Notes: generated by a model not told the origin, from the sequence alone. A DNA stretch of 32,192 bases from Pseudomonas sp. CAN1 (GCF_030462585.1 NZ_JASMRU010000038.1:1-32192); one strand, 5' to 3'; shown: positions 16,997 through 25,034, counted from the first letter of the stretch. Translations and numbers: made by a program.

Positions 16997-18067
16997 ATGG
17001 AATTCAACCATTTCCTCAGTTCCTACCTGCCCGATCCGGATGCCTCCGGCAAACAGCTCTACGAGCAGATGGTCGAGCAGGCCGTGGTGGCGGAAGAGGT
17101 CGGCTACGCCGGCATCTCGATCCCCGAGCACCACCTGATCAACATCCTGCTGGTGCCTTCGCCGCTGCAGATGGCAGTGAAGATCGCCGCCGTCACCCGG
17201 CACATCGAGCTGGTCACCTCCATTGTCGTGCTGCCGGTGCGCGACATGCGCATCTTCGCTGGCGAAGTGGTGCAGGCCGATGCCCTGTGCGATGGCCGGC
17301 TGGTGCTGGGCGTCGGGCGCGGCGCCTTCAAGTACGAGATCGAGAAGCTCGGCGTGCCGATGCACGAGACCCGCGAGCGCTTCGACGAATCCCTCGCCGT
17401 GCTGCAGGCCCTGCTGACGCGCAAGGAAGTGAGCTGGGACGGCAAGTACTACCAGTTCGGCCCGCTCACCGTGATGCCGCGCCCCGAGCGGGAGATTCCG
17501 CTGGTGGTGGCGAGCATGGCGCCCGAAGGCATCCAGGCCTGCGCACGGCGGGGCTTCTCGGTGCAGACCACGCCGCTGAGTGGCGACCACCAGATGCTGC
17601 TGGACCAGGTCAACGCCTTCCGCCGCGGCAAGGCCGAGGCCAAACCGAAATCCTCGCGCCGCGCCCGGCTCTCGCTGCAGCGCGCCACCTACCTGGCCCG
17701 CGACGAGGCGGATGCCCGCGAGAAGCTGCAGCTGGCCTACGAGTACTACCGGCGCTTCGACAACGTCTTCACCGGCCCCGGCATCGTCCATGGCGGCGGC
17801 ATCGAGGCGCTGCCGCGCCAGCAGTCCATCGAGGAACTGGGCAAGAACCTGCTGATCTGCACCCGCGAGCAGATGCTCGACCAGCTCTCGGCCTACGCCG
17901 AGGCAGGCATCGACGAAGTGATCATGACCGCCAACTTCGGCCAGTCCCAGGAGGACAGCCTGGACATGATGCGGCGCTTCGGCGAGCAGATCATTCCGCA
18001 CTTCAGCGCCAACACCACTCAACCCGCCATGACCCATATGACCAACATGACAAAGAGGACTGGCTGA
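16997..18067 (+). CDS. Luciferase-like (LLM class) flavin-dependent monooxygenase
   Basis: A 356-residue TIM-barrel enzyme of the bacterial luciferase family: GYAGISIPEHH at residues 36-46 (the usual active-site EHH strand), LVTSIVVLPVRDMRIFAGEVVQADAL, LVLGVGRGAFKYE, and FDESLAVLQALL followed by a WDGKYYQFGPLTVMPRP stretch. Such enzymes use reduced FMN and O2 to hydroxylate, cleave C-N or C-S bonds, or insert oxygen into carbonyls. The adjacent flavin reductase makes this a two-component system. ATG 16997 is preferred to GTG 16985; the ribosome-binding site is weak (GAG at 16983), and AACAACAT at the start is one base off the AAnAAnAA motif. The C-terminus ends in an odd tail made by three 9-base ATGACnnnn repeats (18029-18055). 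The stop overlaps the next ATG by one base. Substrate unknown. Confidence 0.92.
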   Translation: MEFNHFLSSYLPDPDASGKQLYEQMVEQAVVAEEVGYAGISIPEHHLINILLVPSPLQMAVKIAAVTRHIELVTSIVVLPVRDMRIFAGEVVQADALCDGRLVLGVGRGAFKYEIEKLGVPMHETRERFDESLAVLQALLTRKEVSWDGKYYQFGPLTVMPRPEREIPLVVASMAPEGIQACARRGFSVQTTPLSGDHQMLLDQVNAFRRGKAEAKPKSSRRARLSLQRATYLARDEADAREKLQLAYEYYRRFDNVFTGPGIVHGGGIEALPRQQSIEELGKNLLICTREQMLDQLSAYAEAGIDEVIMTANFGQSQEDSLDMMRRFGEQIIPHFSANTTQPAMTHMTNMTKRTG

Positions 18068-18276
18068 TGCCCCTGCTGACCGTAGAACTCTTCCCCGGAC
18101 GCACCCCCGAAAAGAAACGCGAGCTGATCCAGGCGCTGACCGAGACCTACCTGCAGGTCTGCGGCGGCAAGGCCCAGGCGGTGACCATCCTGCTCAAGGA
18201 GGTGGACCCGGCAGATTGGGGCGTAGGTGGCCGCAGCTACGCGGAGATCATCGCGGAAAACATAGCCCAGAGCTGA
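18067..18276 (+). CDS. 4-oxalocrotonate tautomerase family protein
   Basis: A 69-residue protein, the usual size of a 4-OT monomer, starting MPLLTVELFPGRTPEKK. Removal of Met would expose the catalytic N-terminal Pro1. Arg11 of 4-OT is kept (GR), but the Arg39 position is Thr (AVTILLKE) and the Phe50 position is Trp. The Pro1 chemistry is therefore probably intact while dicarboxylate recognition is altered. It would tautomerise an enol or keto product of the pathway. Its ATG overlaps the monooxygenase stop (TGATG), so it is likely translationally coupled to it. An end-on hydrolase gene follows after 11 bases. Confidence 0.9.
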   Translation: MPLLTVELFPGRTPEKKRELIQALTETYLQVCGGKAQAVTILLKEVDPADWGVGGRSYAEIIAENIAQS

Positions 18277-18287
18277 GGAGGCGAACG

Positions 18288-19067
18288 ATGAGCAAGGCGA
18301 TCGATTGCGCCTACGTGGTGGACGGCCAGGGCCCGGCCCTGGTGATGGTGCACGGCATCGGCGCACGCAAGACCGGCTGGGACAATGTCACCGAGGCACT
18401 GAAGGACAGCTTCACCTGCATCCGCTACGACCTGCGCGGCCACGGCGACTCGCCGCTGCCGACCGAAGACTTCGGCCTGGATGAACTGGTCGCGGACCTG
18501 GAAGCCCTGCGCGCGCGGCTGGGCATCGAGCAGATGCACATCATCGGCCACTCCTTAGGCGGCATGATCGGCCCGGCCTATGCGCACAAGTACCCGCAGC
18601 ACGTGCTGAGCATCGGCCTGCTGTCCACCGCGGCGTTCCGCTCGCCGCAGGACAGCGAGAACGTGCGCAAGGTGGTCCGCGCCATGGAGGAAAAGGGCAT
18701 CGGTCCGGTACTGGATACCCTGACCCAGCGCTGGTTCACCGAAGCCTTCTGCACTGCCCACCCGGAGGTCATCGAGTGGCGCAAGCAGCAGGCGATGGCG
18801 ACCCCGGCCGAGGTGTTCCTCAACGTCTTCCACATCTACGCGGAGACCGAGATGGCGCCCTGGCTGCACGAAGTCACGCAGCCGTGCCTGGTACTTACCG
18901 GCGAGTTCGACGGCGGTTGCAATCCGGGGTTGAACCAGCAGATCGCCGACGCGCTGCCGCATTCCGAGCTGGTGGTGTTGCCCGACCTCAAGCACGCCAT
19001 CCTGATCGAAGCGAGCGACAAGGTGGTTCCGCACCTGAAGGCCTTCCTGACCAGGGCCTCGCAGTAA
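18288..19067 (+). CDS. Alpha/beta hydrolase (RutD/PcaD-like)
   Basis: A 259-residue alpha/beta hydrolase. The oxyanion motif VMVHGIGARKTGW is at residues 19-31, RYDLRGHGDS at 46-55, nucleophile Ser89 in IGHSLGGMIG, Asp208 in LTGEFDGGCNP and His236 in DLKHAILIE, so the triad is complete. It likely hydrolyses an ester, lactone, C-C bond or carbamate-like intermediate made by the monooxygenase. ATG 18288 has GAGGAGG 7 bases before it, the best ribosome-binding site in the operon. It follows the tautomerase by 11 bases and is separated from the permease genes by a 120-base leader. The call to family is firm; the reaction is inferred from position. Confidence 0.92.
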   Translation: MSKAIDCAYVVDGQGPALVMVHGIGARKTGWDNVTEALKDSFTCIRYDLRGHGDSPLPTEDFGLDELVADLEALRARLGIEQMHIIGHSLGGMIGPAYAHKYPQHVLSIGLLSTAAFRSPQDSENVRKVVRAMEEKGIGPVLDTLTQRWFTEAFCTAHPEVIEWRKQQAMATPAEVFLNVFHIYAETEMAPWLHEVTQPCLVLTGEFDGGCNPGLNQQIADALPHSELVVLPDLKHAILIEASDKVVPHLKAFLTRASQ

Positions 19068-19187
19068 CGCCTGCCGATAGGCGGAGGAGGGTGGGGACGG
19101 CCCCAACCCTCTCCGTCACAACTGAAAAATAGAAAAAACCATAACCAGAAAAACAATAACGGCCCAACCGATCAGCAGGTCGCTACC
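19068..19187 (+). promoter_or_regulatory. Intra-operon leader with extended AAnAAnAA motif
   Basis: This 120-base gap is the largest within the operon after the first gene. It opens with a small hairpin (CGCCT 19068-19072 with AGGCG 19079-19083). It then turns AT-rich, and 19149-19159 reads AAAAACAATAA, which satisfies AAnAAnAA in two overlapping registers, 29 bases before the permease ATG. This fits Hfq/Crc control of the transporter genes. I see no strong -35/-10 pair, so the permeases probably depend on readthrough. Confidence 0.4.
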
Positions 19188-20144
19188 ATGGCTCTGATTT
19201 ACCCGATTCTCTTGCGGCGCATTCTTCTCGGAGCCCTGACCCTGTTGGGCGTCTCCGCACTCATCTTTGCGGCAGTCCAGCTACTGCCCGGCGACATGGC
19301 GCAGAAGCTCCTCGGTCAGTCCGCCACCCCCGAGGCACTGCACGCCCTGCGCCACGAGCTGGGGCTCGACCAGCCGGCGCTGAGCCGCTACCTGCACTGG
19401 CTGCTGGGCAGTTTGCAGGGCGACTTCGGCACCTCGCTGTCCAACGGCCGGGCGGTGTCCGAGCTGATCGGCCAGCGCCTGCTCAACACCCTGTTCCTGG
19501 CCGGCTACACGGCGCTGATTGCGGTGCCGCTGGCGCTGCTGCTGGGGCTGTTCGCGGCGTTGTACAAGGATTCGCTGTACGACCGCGTGGTCAACATCAT
19601 CTCCCTGGCGGCGGTGTCGCTGCCGGAGTTCTTCATCGGCTACATCCTCATCCTCTGGCTGGCGGTGAAGCACCCGCTGTTCCCGTCCATTGCCGACGTG
19701 CCGGCCTCGGCGAGCCTGCTGGAGCATCTGCAGGCGGCCTTCCTGCCGGCGCTGACGCTGACCCTGGTGATCACCGCGCACATGATGCGCATGACCCGCA
19801 TCGCGGTGCTCGACCTGCTGCAGCTGCCCTACATCGAGATGGCCCGGCTCAAGGGCCTGTCGCGGCTGAAGATCGTCCTGCGCCATGCGCTGCCCAACGC
19901 CTGGGCGCCCATCGTCAACGTCATCGCGGTGAACCTGGCGTACCTGATCACCGGCGTGGTGGTGGTCGAGGTGGTGTTCGTCTACCCCGGCCTCGGGCAA
20001 CTGATGGTGGACTCGGTGATCAAGCGCGACGTCATGGTGGTCCAGGCCTGCTGCTGCATCTTCGCGGTGGTCTACATCGGCATCAACCTGCTCGCCGATG
20101 TGCTGTCCATCGTCACCAATCCGCGCCTGTTGCACCGCAAGTGA
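19188..20144 (+). CDS. ABC transporter permease, DppB type
   Basis: A 318-residue inner-membrane permease with about six membrane segments. The N-terminus (LLRRILLGALTLLGVSALIF, then QLLPGD) and the ELGLDQPALSRYLHWL stretch are typical of DppB/OppB. The cytoplasmic EAA loop that docks the ATPase is visible as YIEMARLKGLSRLKIVLRHA near residue 220. It pairs with the DppC-type permease 10 bases downstream. ATG 19188 gives the usual start; its ribosome-binding site (CAGGT) is modest, so translation may depend on the upstream leader. Confidence 0.93.
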   Translation: MALIYPILLRRILLGALTLLGVSALIFAAVQLLPGDMAQKLLGQSATPEALHALRHELGLDQPALSRYLHWLLGSLQGDFGTSLSNGRAVSELIGQRLLNTLFLAGYTALIAVPLALLLGLFAALYKDSLYDRVVNIISLAAVSLPEFFIGYILILWLAVKHPLFPSIADVPASASLLEHLQAAFLPALTLTLVITAHMMRMTRIAVLDLLQLPYIEMARLKGLSRLKIVLRHALPNAWAPIVNVIAVNLAYLITGVVVVEVVFVYPGLGQLMVDSVIKRDVMVVQACCCIFAVVYIGINLLADVLSIVTNPRLLHRK

Positions 20145-20154
20145 GGGCGAACCG

Positions 20155-20970
20155 ATGAATGCCTTGATCGCAACCTTCAAGCAGATGACCTGGACCGCCC
20201 GTATCGGCCTGCTGATCATCCTCTTCTACACCTTCCTCGCGCTGTTCGGCCCGCTGGTGGCGCCCTTCGGCGAAACCGAGATCATCGGCGGCGAATACGA
20301 CCCGTGGAGCGCGCAGCACTGGCTGGGCACCGACGCCCTGGGTCGCGACATGCTTTCGCGGGTGATCTTCGCCGCGCGCAACACCATCGGCATCGCGCTG
20401 CTTTCGACCGCGCTGGCGTTCTTCATCGGCGGCTCGCTGGGGCTGATCGCCGCTGCCATGGGCGGCTGGGTGGACGGCGTGTTGTCGCGCCTGGTGGACG
20501 TGCTGATGGCGGTGCCGCAACTGATCTGCGCGCTGTTGCTGCTGACCATCTTCGGCACCAGCATCGCCAACCTGGTGTTCGTCATCGCCCTGGTGGACGC
20601 CACGCGGATCTTCCGCCTGGCGCGCTCGGTGTCGCTCAACGTGGTGGTGACCGACTACATGGAAGTCGCCCGGCTGCGCGGTGAAGGGCTGTTCTGGCTG
20701 GTGGCGGTAGAGCTGCTGCCCAATGTGCGGGCGCCGCTGGTGGCGGAATTCGGCCTGCGCTTCTGCTTCGTGTTCCTGACCATTTCCTCGTTGTCGTTCC
20801 TCGGCCTGGGCCTGCAACCGCCGCTGGCGGACTGGGGCAGCATGGTCCGCGAGAACGCCTCGCTGATTTCCTTCGGCGACCTCACTCCGCTGATTCCCGC
20901 GGCCGCCATCGGCGTGCTGGCGATCGCCGTCAACTTCGTCGCCGACTGGTTCCTCGCCCAGCGGCGATGA
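20155..20970 (+). CDS. ABC transporter permease, DppC type
   Basis: A 271-residue second permease subunit. DppC/OppC marks are a first membrane helix near residues 14-36, the periplasmic HWLGTDALGRDMLSRVIFAA motif, five further membrane segments, and the EAA loop YMEVARLRGEGLFWL. It forms the heterodimeric channel with the DppB-type partner. ATG 20155 has GAGGG just upstream and lies 10 bases after the preceding stop. The longer open frame from 20098 overlaps the upstream gene and is not used. Confidence 0.93.
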   Translation: MNALIATFKQMTWTARIGLLIILFYTFLALFGPLVAPFGETEIIGGEYDPWSAQHWLGTDALGRDMLSRVIFAARNTIGIALLSTALAFFIGGSLGLIAAAMGGWVDGVLSRLVDVLMAVPQLICALLLLTIFGTSIANLVFVIALVDATRIFRLARSVSLNVVVTDYMEVARLRGEGLFWLVAVELLPNVRAPLVAEFGLRFCFVFLTISSLSFLGLGLQPPLADWGSMVRENASLISFGDLTPLIPAAAIGVLAIAVNFVADWFLAQRR

Positions 20971-21001
20971 ACGTCAGCCCCCGTATTTGAGGACCCGCAA
21001 C

Positions 21002-22615
21002 ATGAGCGAACCCTTGCTGAAGATCACCGGCCTGCGCATCGAGGCCGGCGGCGCGGATGGCTGGAACGAGATCGTCCACGGCATCGACCTGCAGCTGCAG
21101 CGCGGCAAGATACTCGGCCTGGTCGGCGAGTCCGGCGCCGGCAAATCCACCATCGGCCTCGCCGCCATGGGCTACACCCGCGACGGCTGCCGCATCAGCG
21201 GCGGCGAAATCCTCTTCGACGGCATCGACCTGCGCCAGGTACCCGAGTCGCAGCACCGCGAGCTGCTCGGCGCGCGCATCGCTTACGTCGCGCAGTCGGC
21301 GGCGGCGAGCTTCAACCCGGCGCACCGCTTGATCGACCAGCACTGCGAGAGCGCCCTGGAACACGGCTTGGCCGCTCGGGAGCAGGCGCGCCGGGATGCG
21401 GTGGAGCTGTACCGCAAGATTTCCCTGCCGGAACCGGAAACCATCGGCGAGCGCTACCCGCACCAGGTCTCCGGTGGCCAGCTGCAGCGGATCATGACCG
21501 CCATGGCGATGTCCTGCCGGCCGGACCTGATCATCTTCGACGAACCGACCACGGCACTGGACGTCACCACCCAGATCGACGTGCTGCTGACCATCCGCGA
21601 GCTGGTGCGCGAGTTCCAGGTGGCGGCCATCTACATCTCCCACGACCTCGCGGTGGTGGCGCAGATGGCCGACGAGGTGATGGTGCTCAAGGATGGCCAT
21701 CTGGTCGAGCGCGGCGACAAGCGCCGGCTGATCGCCCAGCCCCAGGCGGACTACACCCGCTCGCTGTGGGCGGTGCGGAACCTGGCCTGCGAGGCGCGCC
21801 CGCCGGTGCCCGCCGACCAGCAACCGCTGCTGGAGCTGCGCGGCATTCGCGCCGGCTACGGCAACAAGCAAGTGCTCGACGATGTGTCGCTGAAGGTCTT
21901 CCCCGGGCGCACGCTGGCTATCGTCGGCGAGTCCGGCTCGGGCAAGTCGACCCTCGGCCGCTGCATCACCGGGGCCTTGCCCAGCCGCGAGGGCAGCATC
22001 CTGTTCCGTGGCGGGCCGCTGGCCGGGCACTACGCCAAGCGCAGCCGCGACGAGCTGCGGGCGATCCAGATGATCTACCAGATGGCCGACACCGCGCTGA
22101 ACCCGCGCCACCGCATCGGCGACATCGTCGGCCGCCCGCTGCAGTTCTACGGCGGCCTGAGCGCCGCGCGGCGCGACGAGCGTACCCGTGAGCTGCTATC
22201 TGCCGTCGGGCTGGAGCCGGGCCGCTTCATGACGCGGCGGCCGGGCGAACTGTCCGGCGGGCAGAAGCAGCGCGTCGGCATCGCCCGTGCGCTGGCGGCG
22301 GACCCGGCGGTGATCGTCTGCGACGAAATCACCAGTGCCCTCGACCAGTTGGTCGCCGAGGGAATCCTGCGGCTGATCGACGACCTCAAGCAGAGCCTGG
22401 GCGTGACCTACCTGTTCATCACCCACGACCTGTCGGTGGTGAAGTCCATCGCCGACGACGTGCTGGTACTCAAGGCCGGCAAGGTCGTCGACTTCGGCGA
22501 AAAGCAGCGGGTGTTCACGCCGCCCTGCGACAGCTACGTCACCCGCCTGCTCGACAGCATGCCGCAGATGGACCCGGACTGGCTCGACGGCCTGTCGCAA
22601 CGGGGCGTGGCCTGA
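21002..22615 (+). CDS. Fused double ABC ATPase (DppD-DppF type)
   Basis: A 537-residue protein carrying both nucleotide-binding domains of a peptide-type importer. Domain 1 has Walker [10 protein letters not shown] (42-50), signature SGGQLQR and Walker B with Asp180-Glu181 (FDEPTTALD). Domain 2 has Walker [10 protein letters not shown] (309-317), signature SGGQKQR and Walker B with Asp441-Glu442 (CDEITSALD). Both catalytic glutamates are present. Fused ATPases of this kind (GsiA, YejF) serve one transporter, so the system needs only this protein plus the two permeases and the Tat-exported binding protein. GAGGA lies 8 bases before ATG 21002; a TTG at 20987 is possible but less likely. Confidence 0.94.
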   Translation: MSEPLLKITGLRIEAGGADGWNEIVHGIDLQLQRGKILGLVGESGAGKSTIGLAAMGYTRDGCRISGGEILFDGIDLRQVPESQHRELLGARIAYVAQSAAASFNPAHRLIDQHCESALEHGLAAREQARRDAVELYRKISLPEPETIGERYPHQVSGGQLQRIMTAMAMSCRPDLIIFDEPTTALDVTTQIDVLLTIRELVREFQVAAIYISHDLAVVAQMADEVMVLKDGHLVERGDKRRLIAQPQADYTRSLWAVRNLACEARPPVPADQQPLLELRGIRAGYGNKQVLDDVSLKVFPGRTLAIVGESGSGKSTLGRCITGALPSREGSILFRGGPLAGHYAKRSRDELRAIQMIYQMADTALNPRHRIGDIVGRPLQFYGGLSAARRDERTRELLSAVGLEPGRFMTRRPGELSGGQKQRVGIARALAADPAVIVCDEITSALDQLVAEGILRLIDDLKQSLGVTYLFITHDLSVVKSIADDVLVLKAGKVVDFGEKQRVFTPPCDSYVTRLLDSMPQMDPDWLDGLSQRGVA

Positions 22616-22642
22616 ACCCATTTCCGCTCAAGGAACCAACCA

Positions 22643-24124
22643 ATGACCGCAACAACACTGAAGGACTGGCGCGAGCGCGCCGCCGCGCTCGCCATCGAAG
22701 GCCGCTGCTTTATCGACGGGACCTACAGCGCTGCGCAGGATCAGCGCAGCTTCGACAAGAACAGCCCGCTGGACGGCCGCAAGCTGGCGGCCATTGCCCG
22801 TGGCGGCGCAGCTGACATCGACCGCGAGGTAGCCGCCGCGCGCCGGGTATTCGAGGCCGGGCACTGGTCGCGCATGGCGCCGGTGCAGCGCAAGCGCATC
22901 CTGATCCGCTTCGCCGAGCTGCTGGAAAACCATGCCGAGGAGCTGGCGTTGCTGGAAACCCTCGACATGGGCAAGCCCATCGCCCATGCCCTGGCCACCG
23001 ACGTGCCGGGCGCGGCGAATGCCATCCGCTGGTCCGCCGAGGCCATCGACAAGGTCTACGGCGAGATCGCCGCCACCGCCGAGGACCAGCTGGGCCTGGT
23101 CACCCGCGAAGCGGTGGGCGTGGTCGGGGTGATAGTGCCGTGGAACTTCCCGCTGCTGATGGCCAGCTGGAAGCTCGGCCCGGCCCTGGCCTGCGGCAAC
23201 TCGGTGGTGCTCAAGCCGTCCGAGCGCTCGCCGCTGACGGCCATTCGCATCGCCGCGCTGGCCTGCGAGGCGGGGATTCCCGAGGGCGTGCTGAACGTGG
23301 TGCCCGGTTTCGGCGCCGAGGCCGGCGACGCGCTGTCCCGGCATATGGACGTGGACGCCATTGCCTTCACCGGTTCGACCGGCGTGGCCAAGCGACTGAT
23401 GATCGCCTCCGGGCAGTCCAACCTGAAACGCGTGTGGACCGAGGCCGGCGGCAAGAGTCCGAACATCGTCTTCGCCGACGCCCCGGACCTGCGCGCAGCG
23501 GCCACCAGCGCCGCTTCCGCCATCGCCTACAACCAGGGCCAGGTGTGCACCGCCGGTTCGCGGCTGCTGGTGCAGGAGTCGGTGCGCGAGGAGTTCCTCG
23601 GCTACCTGCGCGAAGCGCTCGCCGTCTGGACGCCCAGCGACGCCCTCGACCCGGCCAGCCGCTACGGCGCGCTGGTCGACGCGCAGCATTTGCAGTCGGT
23701 ACAGGGCTATATCGCCAGCGGCCTGGAGGAGGGCGCGCGGTTGGTAGCCGGCACGGGGAAGGGCGAAGGTTGCTACCTGGCGCCGGTGGTCTTCGATGGC
23801 GTGCGCAACGACATGCGCATCGCCCGCGAGGAAATCTTCGGCGCGGTGCTCTCGGTGATTGCCTTTGCGGATGCAGAGGAAGCGGTGGCCATCGCCAACG
23901 ACACGCCCTACGGCCTGGCGGCGGCCTTGTGGACGTCGAACCTGTCGCAAGCGCATCAGGTTTCGCGTGCGCTACGGGCCGGCTCGGTGTGGGTCAACCA
24001 GTATTCCGGCGGCGACATGACTGCACCCTTTGGCGGTTTCAAGCAATCCGGCAATGGCCGCGACCGCTCGCTGCATGCCTTCGACAAGTACACCGAGCTG
24101 AAGGCCACCTGGATCAAGCTCTGA
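22643..24124 (+). CDS. Aldehyde dehydrogenase, PuuC/KauB-like
   Basis: A 493-residue NAD(P)-dependent aldehyde dehydrogenase with all key residues: Asn168 in PWNFPL, Glu267 in EAGGKSPN and the nucleophile Cys302 in NQGQVCTAG. Along its whole length it closely resembles E. coli PuuC as I recall it, for example LAIEGRCFIDGTYSA, LLETLDMGKPI, AIRWSAEAIDKVYGE and the end GGFKQSGNGRDRSLHAFDKY. PuuC and KauB oxidise gamma-glutamylamino- and amino-aldehydes, but substrate range is broad and the rest of the putrescine route is absent here. In this operon it would oxidise an aldehyde released by monooxygenase/hydrolase action. The start has AAGGAACC upstream and several AAC-rich triplets around it. Confidence 0.93.
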   Translation: MTATTLKDWRERAAALAIEGRCFIDGTYSAAQDQRSFDKNSPLDGRKLAAIARGGAADIDREVAAARRVFEAGHWSRMAPVQRKRILIRFAELLENHAEELALLETLDMGKPIAHALATDVPGAANAIRWSAEAIDKVYGEIAATAEDQLGLVTREAVGVVGVIVPWNFPLLMASWKLGPALACGNSVVLKPSERSPLTAIRIAALACEAGIPEGVLNVVPGFGAEAGDALSRHMDVDAIAFTGSTGVAKRLMIASGQSNLKRVWTEAGGKSPNIVFADAPDLRAAATSAASAIAYNQGQVCTAGSRLLVQESVREEFLGYLREALAVWTPSDALDPASRYGALVDAQHLQSVQGYIASGLEEGARLVAGTGKGEGCYLAPVVFDGVRNDMRIAREEIFGAVLSVIAFADAEEAVAIANDTPYGLAAALWTSNLSQAHQVSRALRAGSVWVNQYSGGDMTAPFGGFKQSGNGRDRSLHAFDKYTELKATWIKL

Positions 24125-24153
24125 ATGAACTAACTTTTGACCATCACGGACGC

Positions 24154-24173
24154 GGGGCGGAATAATCCGCCCC
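24154..24173. other. 8-bp perfect inverted repeat before the TetR gene
   Basis: GGGGCGGA-ATAA-TCCGCCCC lies in the 76-base gap between the aldehyde dehydrogenase stop and the TetR start. It could be an RNA hairpin that reduces readthrough into the regulator (there is no T-run) or a regulator site for tetR. It does not resemble the TGTAC-N4-GTACA repeats upstream of the operon. Confidence 0.5.
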
Positions 24174-24200
24174 GAACTGCCAACCTCGGAACCGGCACCC

Positions 24201-24866
24201 ATGGCCCTACAGAAAGCGGCTCTACAGAAAGCGGCGCAACAGAAAGTGGCTCAGCAGAAAACGAAAAAGGTCTACGACCCTGAAACGCGCCGCGAGGAAA
24301 TCATCAAGGCGGCTTTCCTCTGCCTGAGCGAGGAGGGCTACGCCAAGCTTTCCGCGCGCAAGGTGGCGGCGCGCGCCGAGATGGCGCTGGGGCACATCAG
24401 CTACCACTTCAAGGACATGAACGAGCTGCTGGTGGAGGCCTACAAGTACGCCTCGCATCAGCTCTACGAAGCCACCCGCGCCGGACTGGTCGCCGAGCCG
24501 CGTACCTCCATGGCACAGCTGGAAGTGTTCCTGCGCAGCGGCTTCACCGCCACCTTCCTCGACCGCAGCTATCTGTCGGTGCGTATTGACCTGTGGTCCG
24601 CCTCGCTGTTCCAGGAAGACATCGCCGACACCGAGCGCAAGCTCTACGCCATCTACCGCGAACGGCTGGTGGAAATCCTCCGGCGCATCGCCACGGAGCG
24701 CGACACCGCCGCCGAGCGCGTGGAGAGGTCCGCCGACGCCATCATGGCCATGCTCGACGGCCTGTGGCTGGACTGGCAGCGCCGGCGGAACATGAAGGCC
24801 ATCGAGAACGGCATCGGCGCCTGCCTCGACCTCGTCGCGTTCTACATGCCGGACGGCGCGCGCTGA
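24201..24866 (+). CDS. TetR/AcrR family regulator with repetitive N-terminal tail
   Basis: A 221-residue regulator. The TetR DNA-binding domain (about residues 30-80) shows TRREEIIKAAFLCLSEEGYA, LSARKVAARAEMALGHISY as the helix-turn-helix, and HFKDMNELLVEAY. The remaining helices form a ligand/dimerisation domain with a BetI-like look. The first 20 residues are an Ala/Gln/Lys tail built from four 5-residue units, positively charged and outside the fold. If it is read from the same transcript as the operon it would act in feedback; if it has its own promoter I cannot see it. It is the natural candidate to bind the three inverted repeats at 14190-14358 and respond to the substrate or a pathway intermediate. 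The ribosome-binding site is weak. Confidence 0.9.
   Translation: MALQKAALQKAAQQKVAQQKTKKVYDPETRREEIIKAAFLCLSEEGYAKLSARKVAARAEMALGHISYHFKDMNELLVEAYKYASHQLYEATRAGLVAEPRTSMAQLEVFLRSGFTATFLDRSYLSVRIDLWSASLFQEDIADTERKLYAIYRERLVEILRRIATERDTAAERVERSADAIMAMLDGLWLDWQRRRNMKAIENGIGACLDLVAFYMPDGAR
24204..24263 (+). repeat. Four 15-bp tandem units encoding the TetR N-terminal tail
   Basis: Units start at 24204, 24219, 24234 and 24249 and encode ALQKA, ALQKA, AQQKV and AQQKT. The first two differ by one base; the others have drifted further. All keep CAGAAA in the same register. In-frame 15-base units can expand or contract without breaking the gene. Confidence 0.9.
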
Positions 24867-24905
24867 ATCCGGCAGGGCCGAACCCTCCCGACACCACGCC
24901 TTCCC

Positions 24906-24938
24906 GTAGGGCGCATAACCCGGAACGGGTTATCCGCC
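24906..24938 (+). repeat. Single 33-bp repeat of the GTAGGGCGCATAAC family
   Basis: A stand-alone copy of the element that is paired at 25050 and 30810. It contains the perfect hairpin ATAACCCG-GAA-CGGGTTAT (24915-24933). Its bases match the left arm of the 25050 copy throughout. Confidence 0.85.
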
Positions 24939-24964
24939 GATTGCCTAAGGCAGCGCCGACAGGA

Positions 24965-25034
24965 TTTCGCGGACAAGGTCCGCTCCTACGGGGAACCCCG
25001 GCAGCTCTTGTAGGAGCGGAGCTTCTCCGCGAAA
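24965..25034 (+). repeat. REPIN-like doublet of two inverted REP elements, copy 1
   Basis: Two REP-type hairpins face each other: GCGGAC-AAG-GTCCGC (24969-24983) and GCGGAG-CTT-CTCCGC (25016-25030). They are flanked by TTTCGCGG and CCGCGAAA and joined by a 20-base linker that starts GGGGAA and ends GCTCTT. The whole unit recurs in inverted orientation at 30909-30980, linker included, as expected of REPINs moved by a RAYT transposase elsewhere in the genome. Confidence 0.85.

Noticed and set aside
15800..18037. 745-codon minus-strand open frame across the flavin reductase and LLM genes
   Set aside because: Same codon-bias shadow; the plus-strand genes show family motifs, ribosome-binding sites and coupling, and the antisense product resembles nothing.
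15980..19067. Assignment to the Rut pyrimidine pathway
   Set aside because: RutA, RutF and RutD have counterparts by family, but RutB, RutC, RutE and RutG are missing, while an ABC importer, tautomerase and aldehyde dehydrogenase are present.
22643..24124. Calling the aldehyde dehydrogenase a member of a putrescine (Puu) pathway
   Set aside because: Similarity to PuuC is strong but no PuuA, PuuB or PuuD gene is present, and this family has broad aldehyde specificity.
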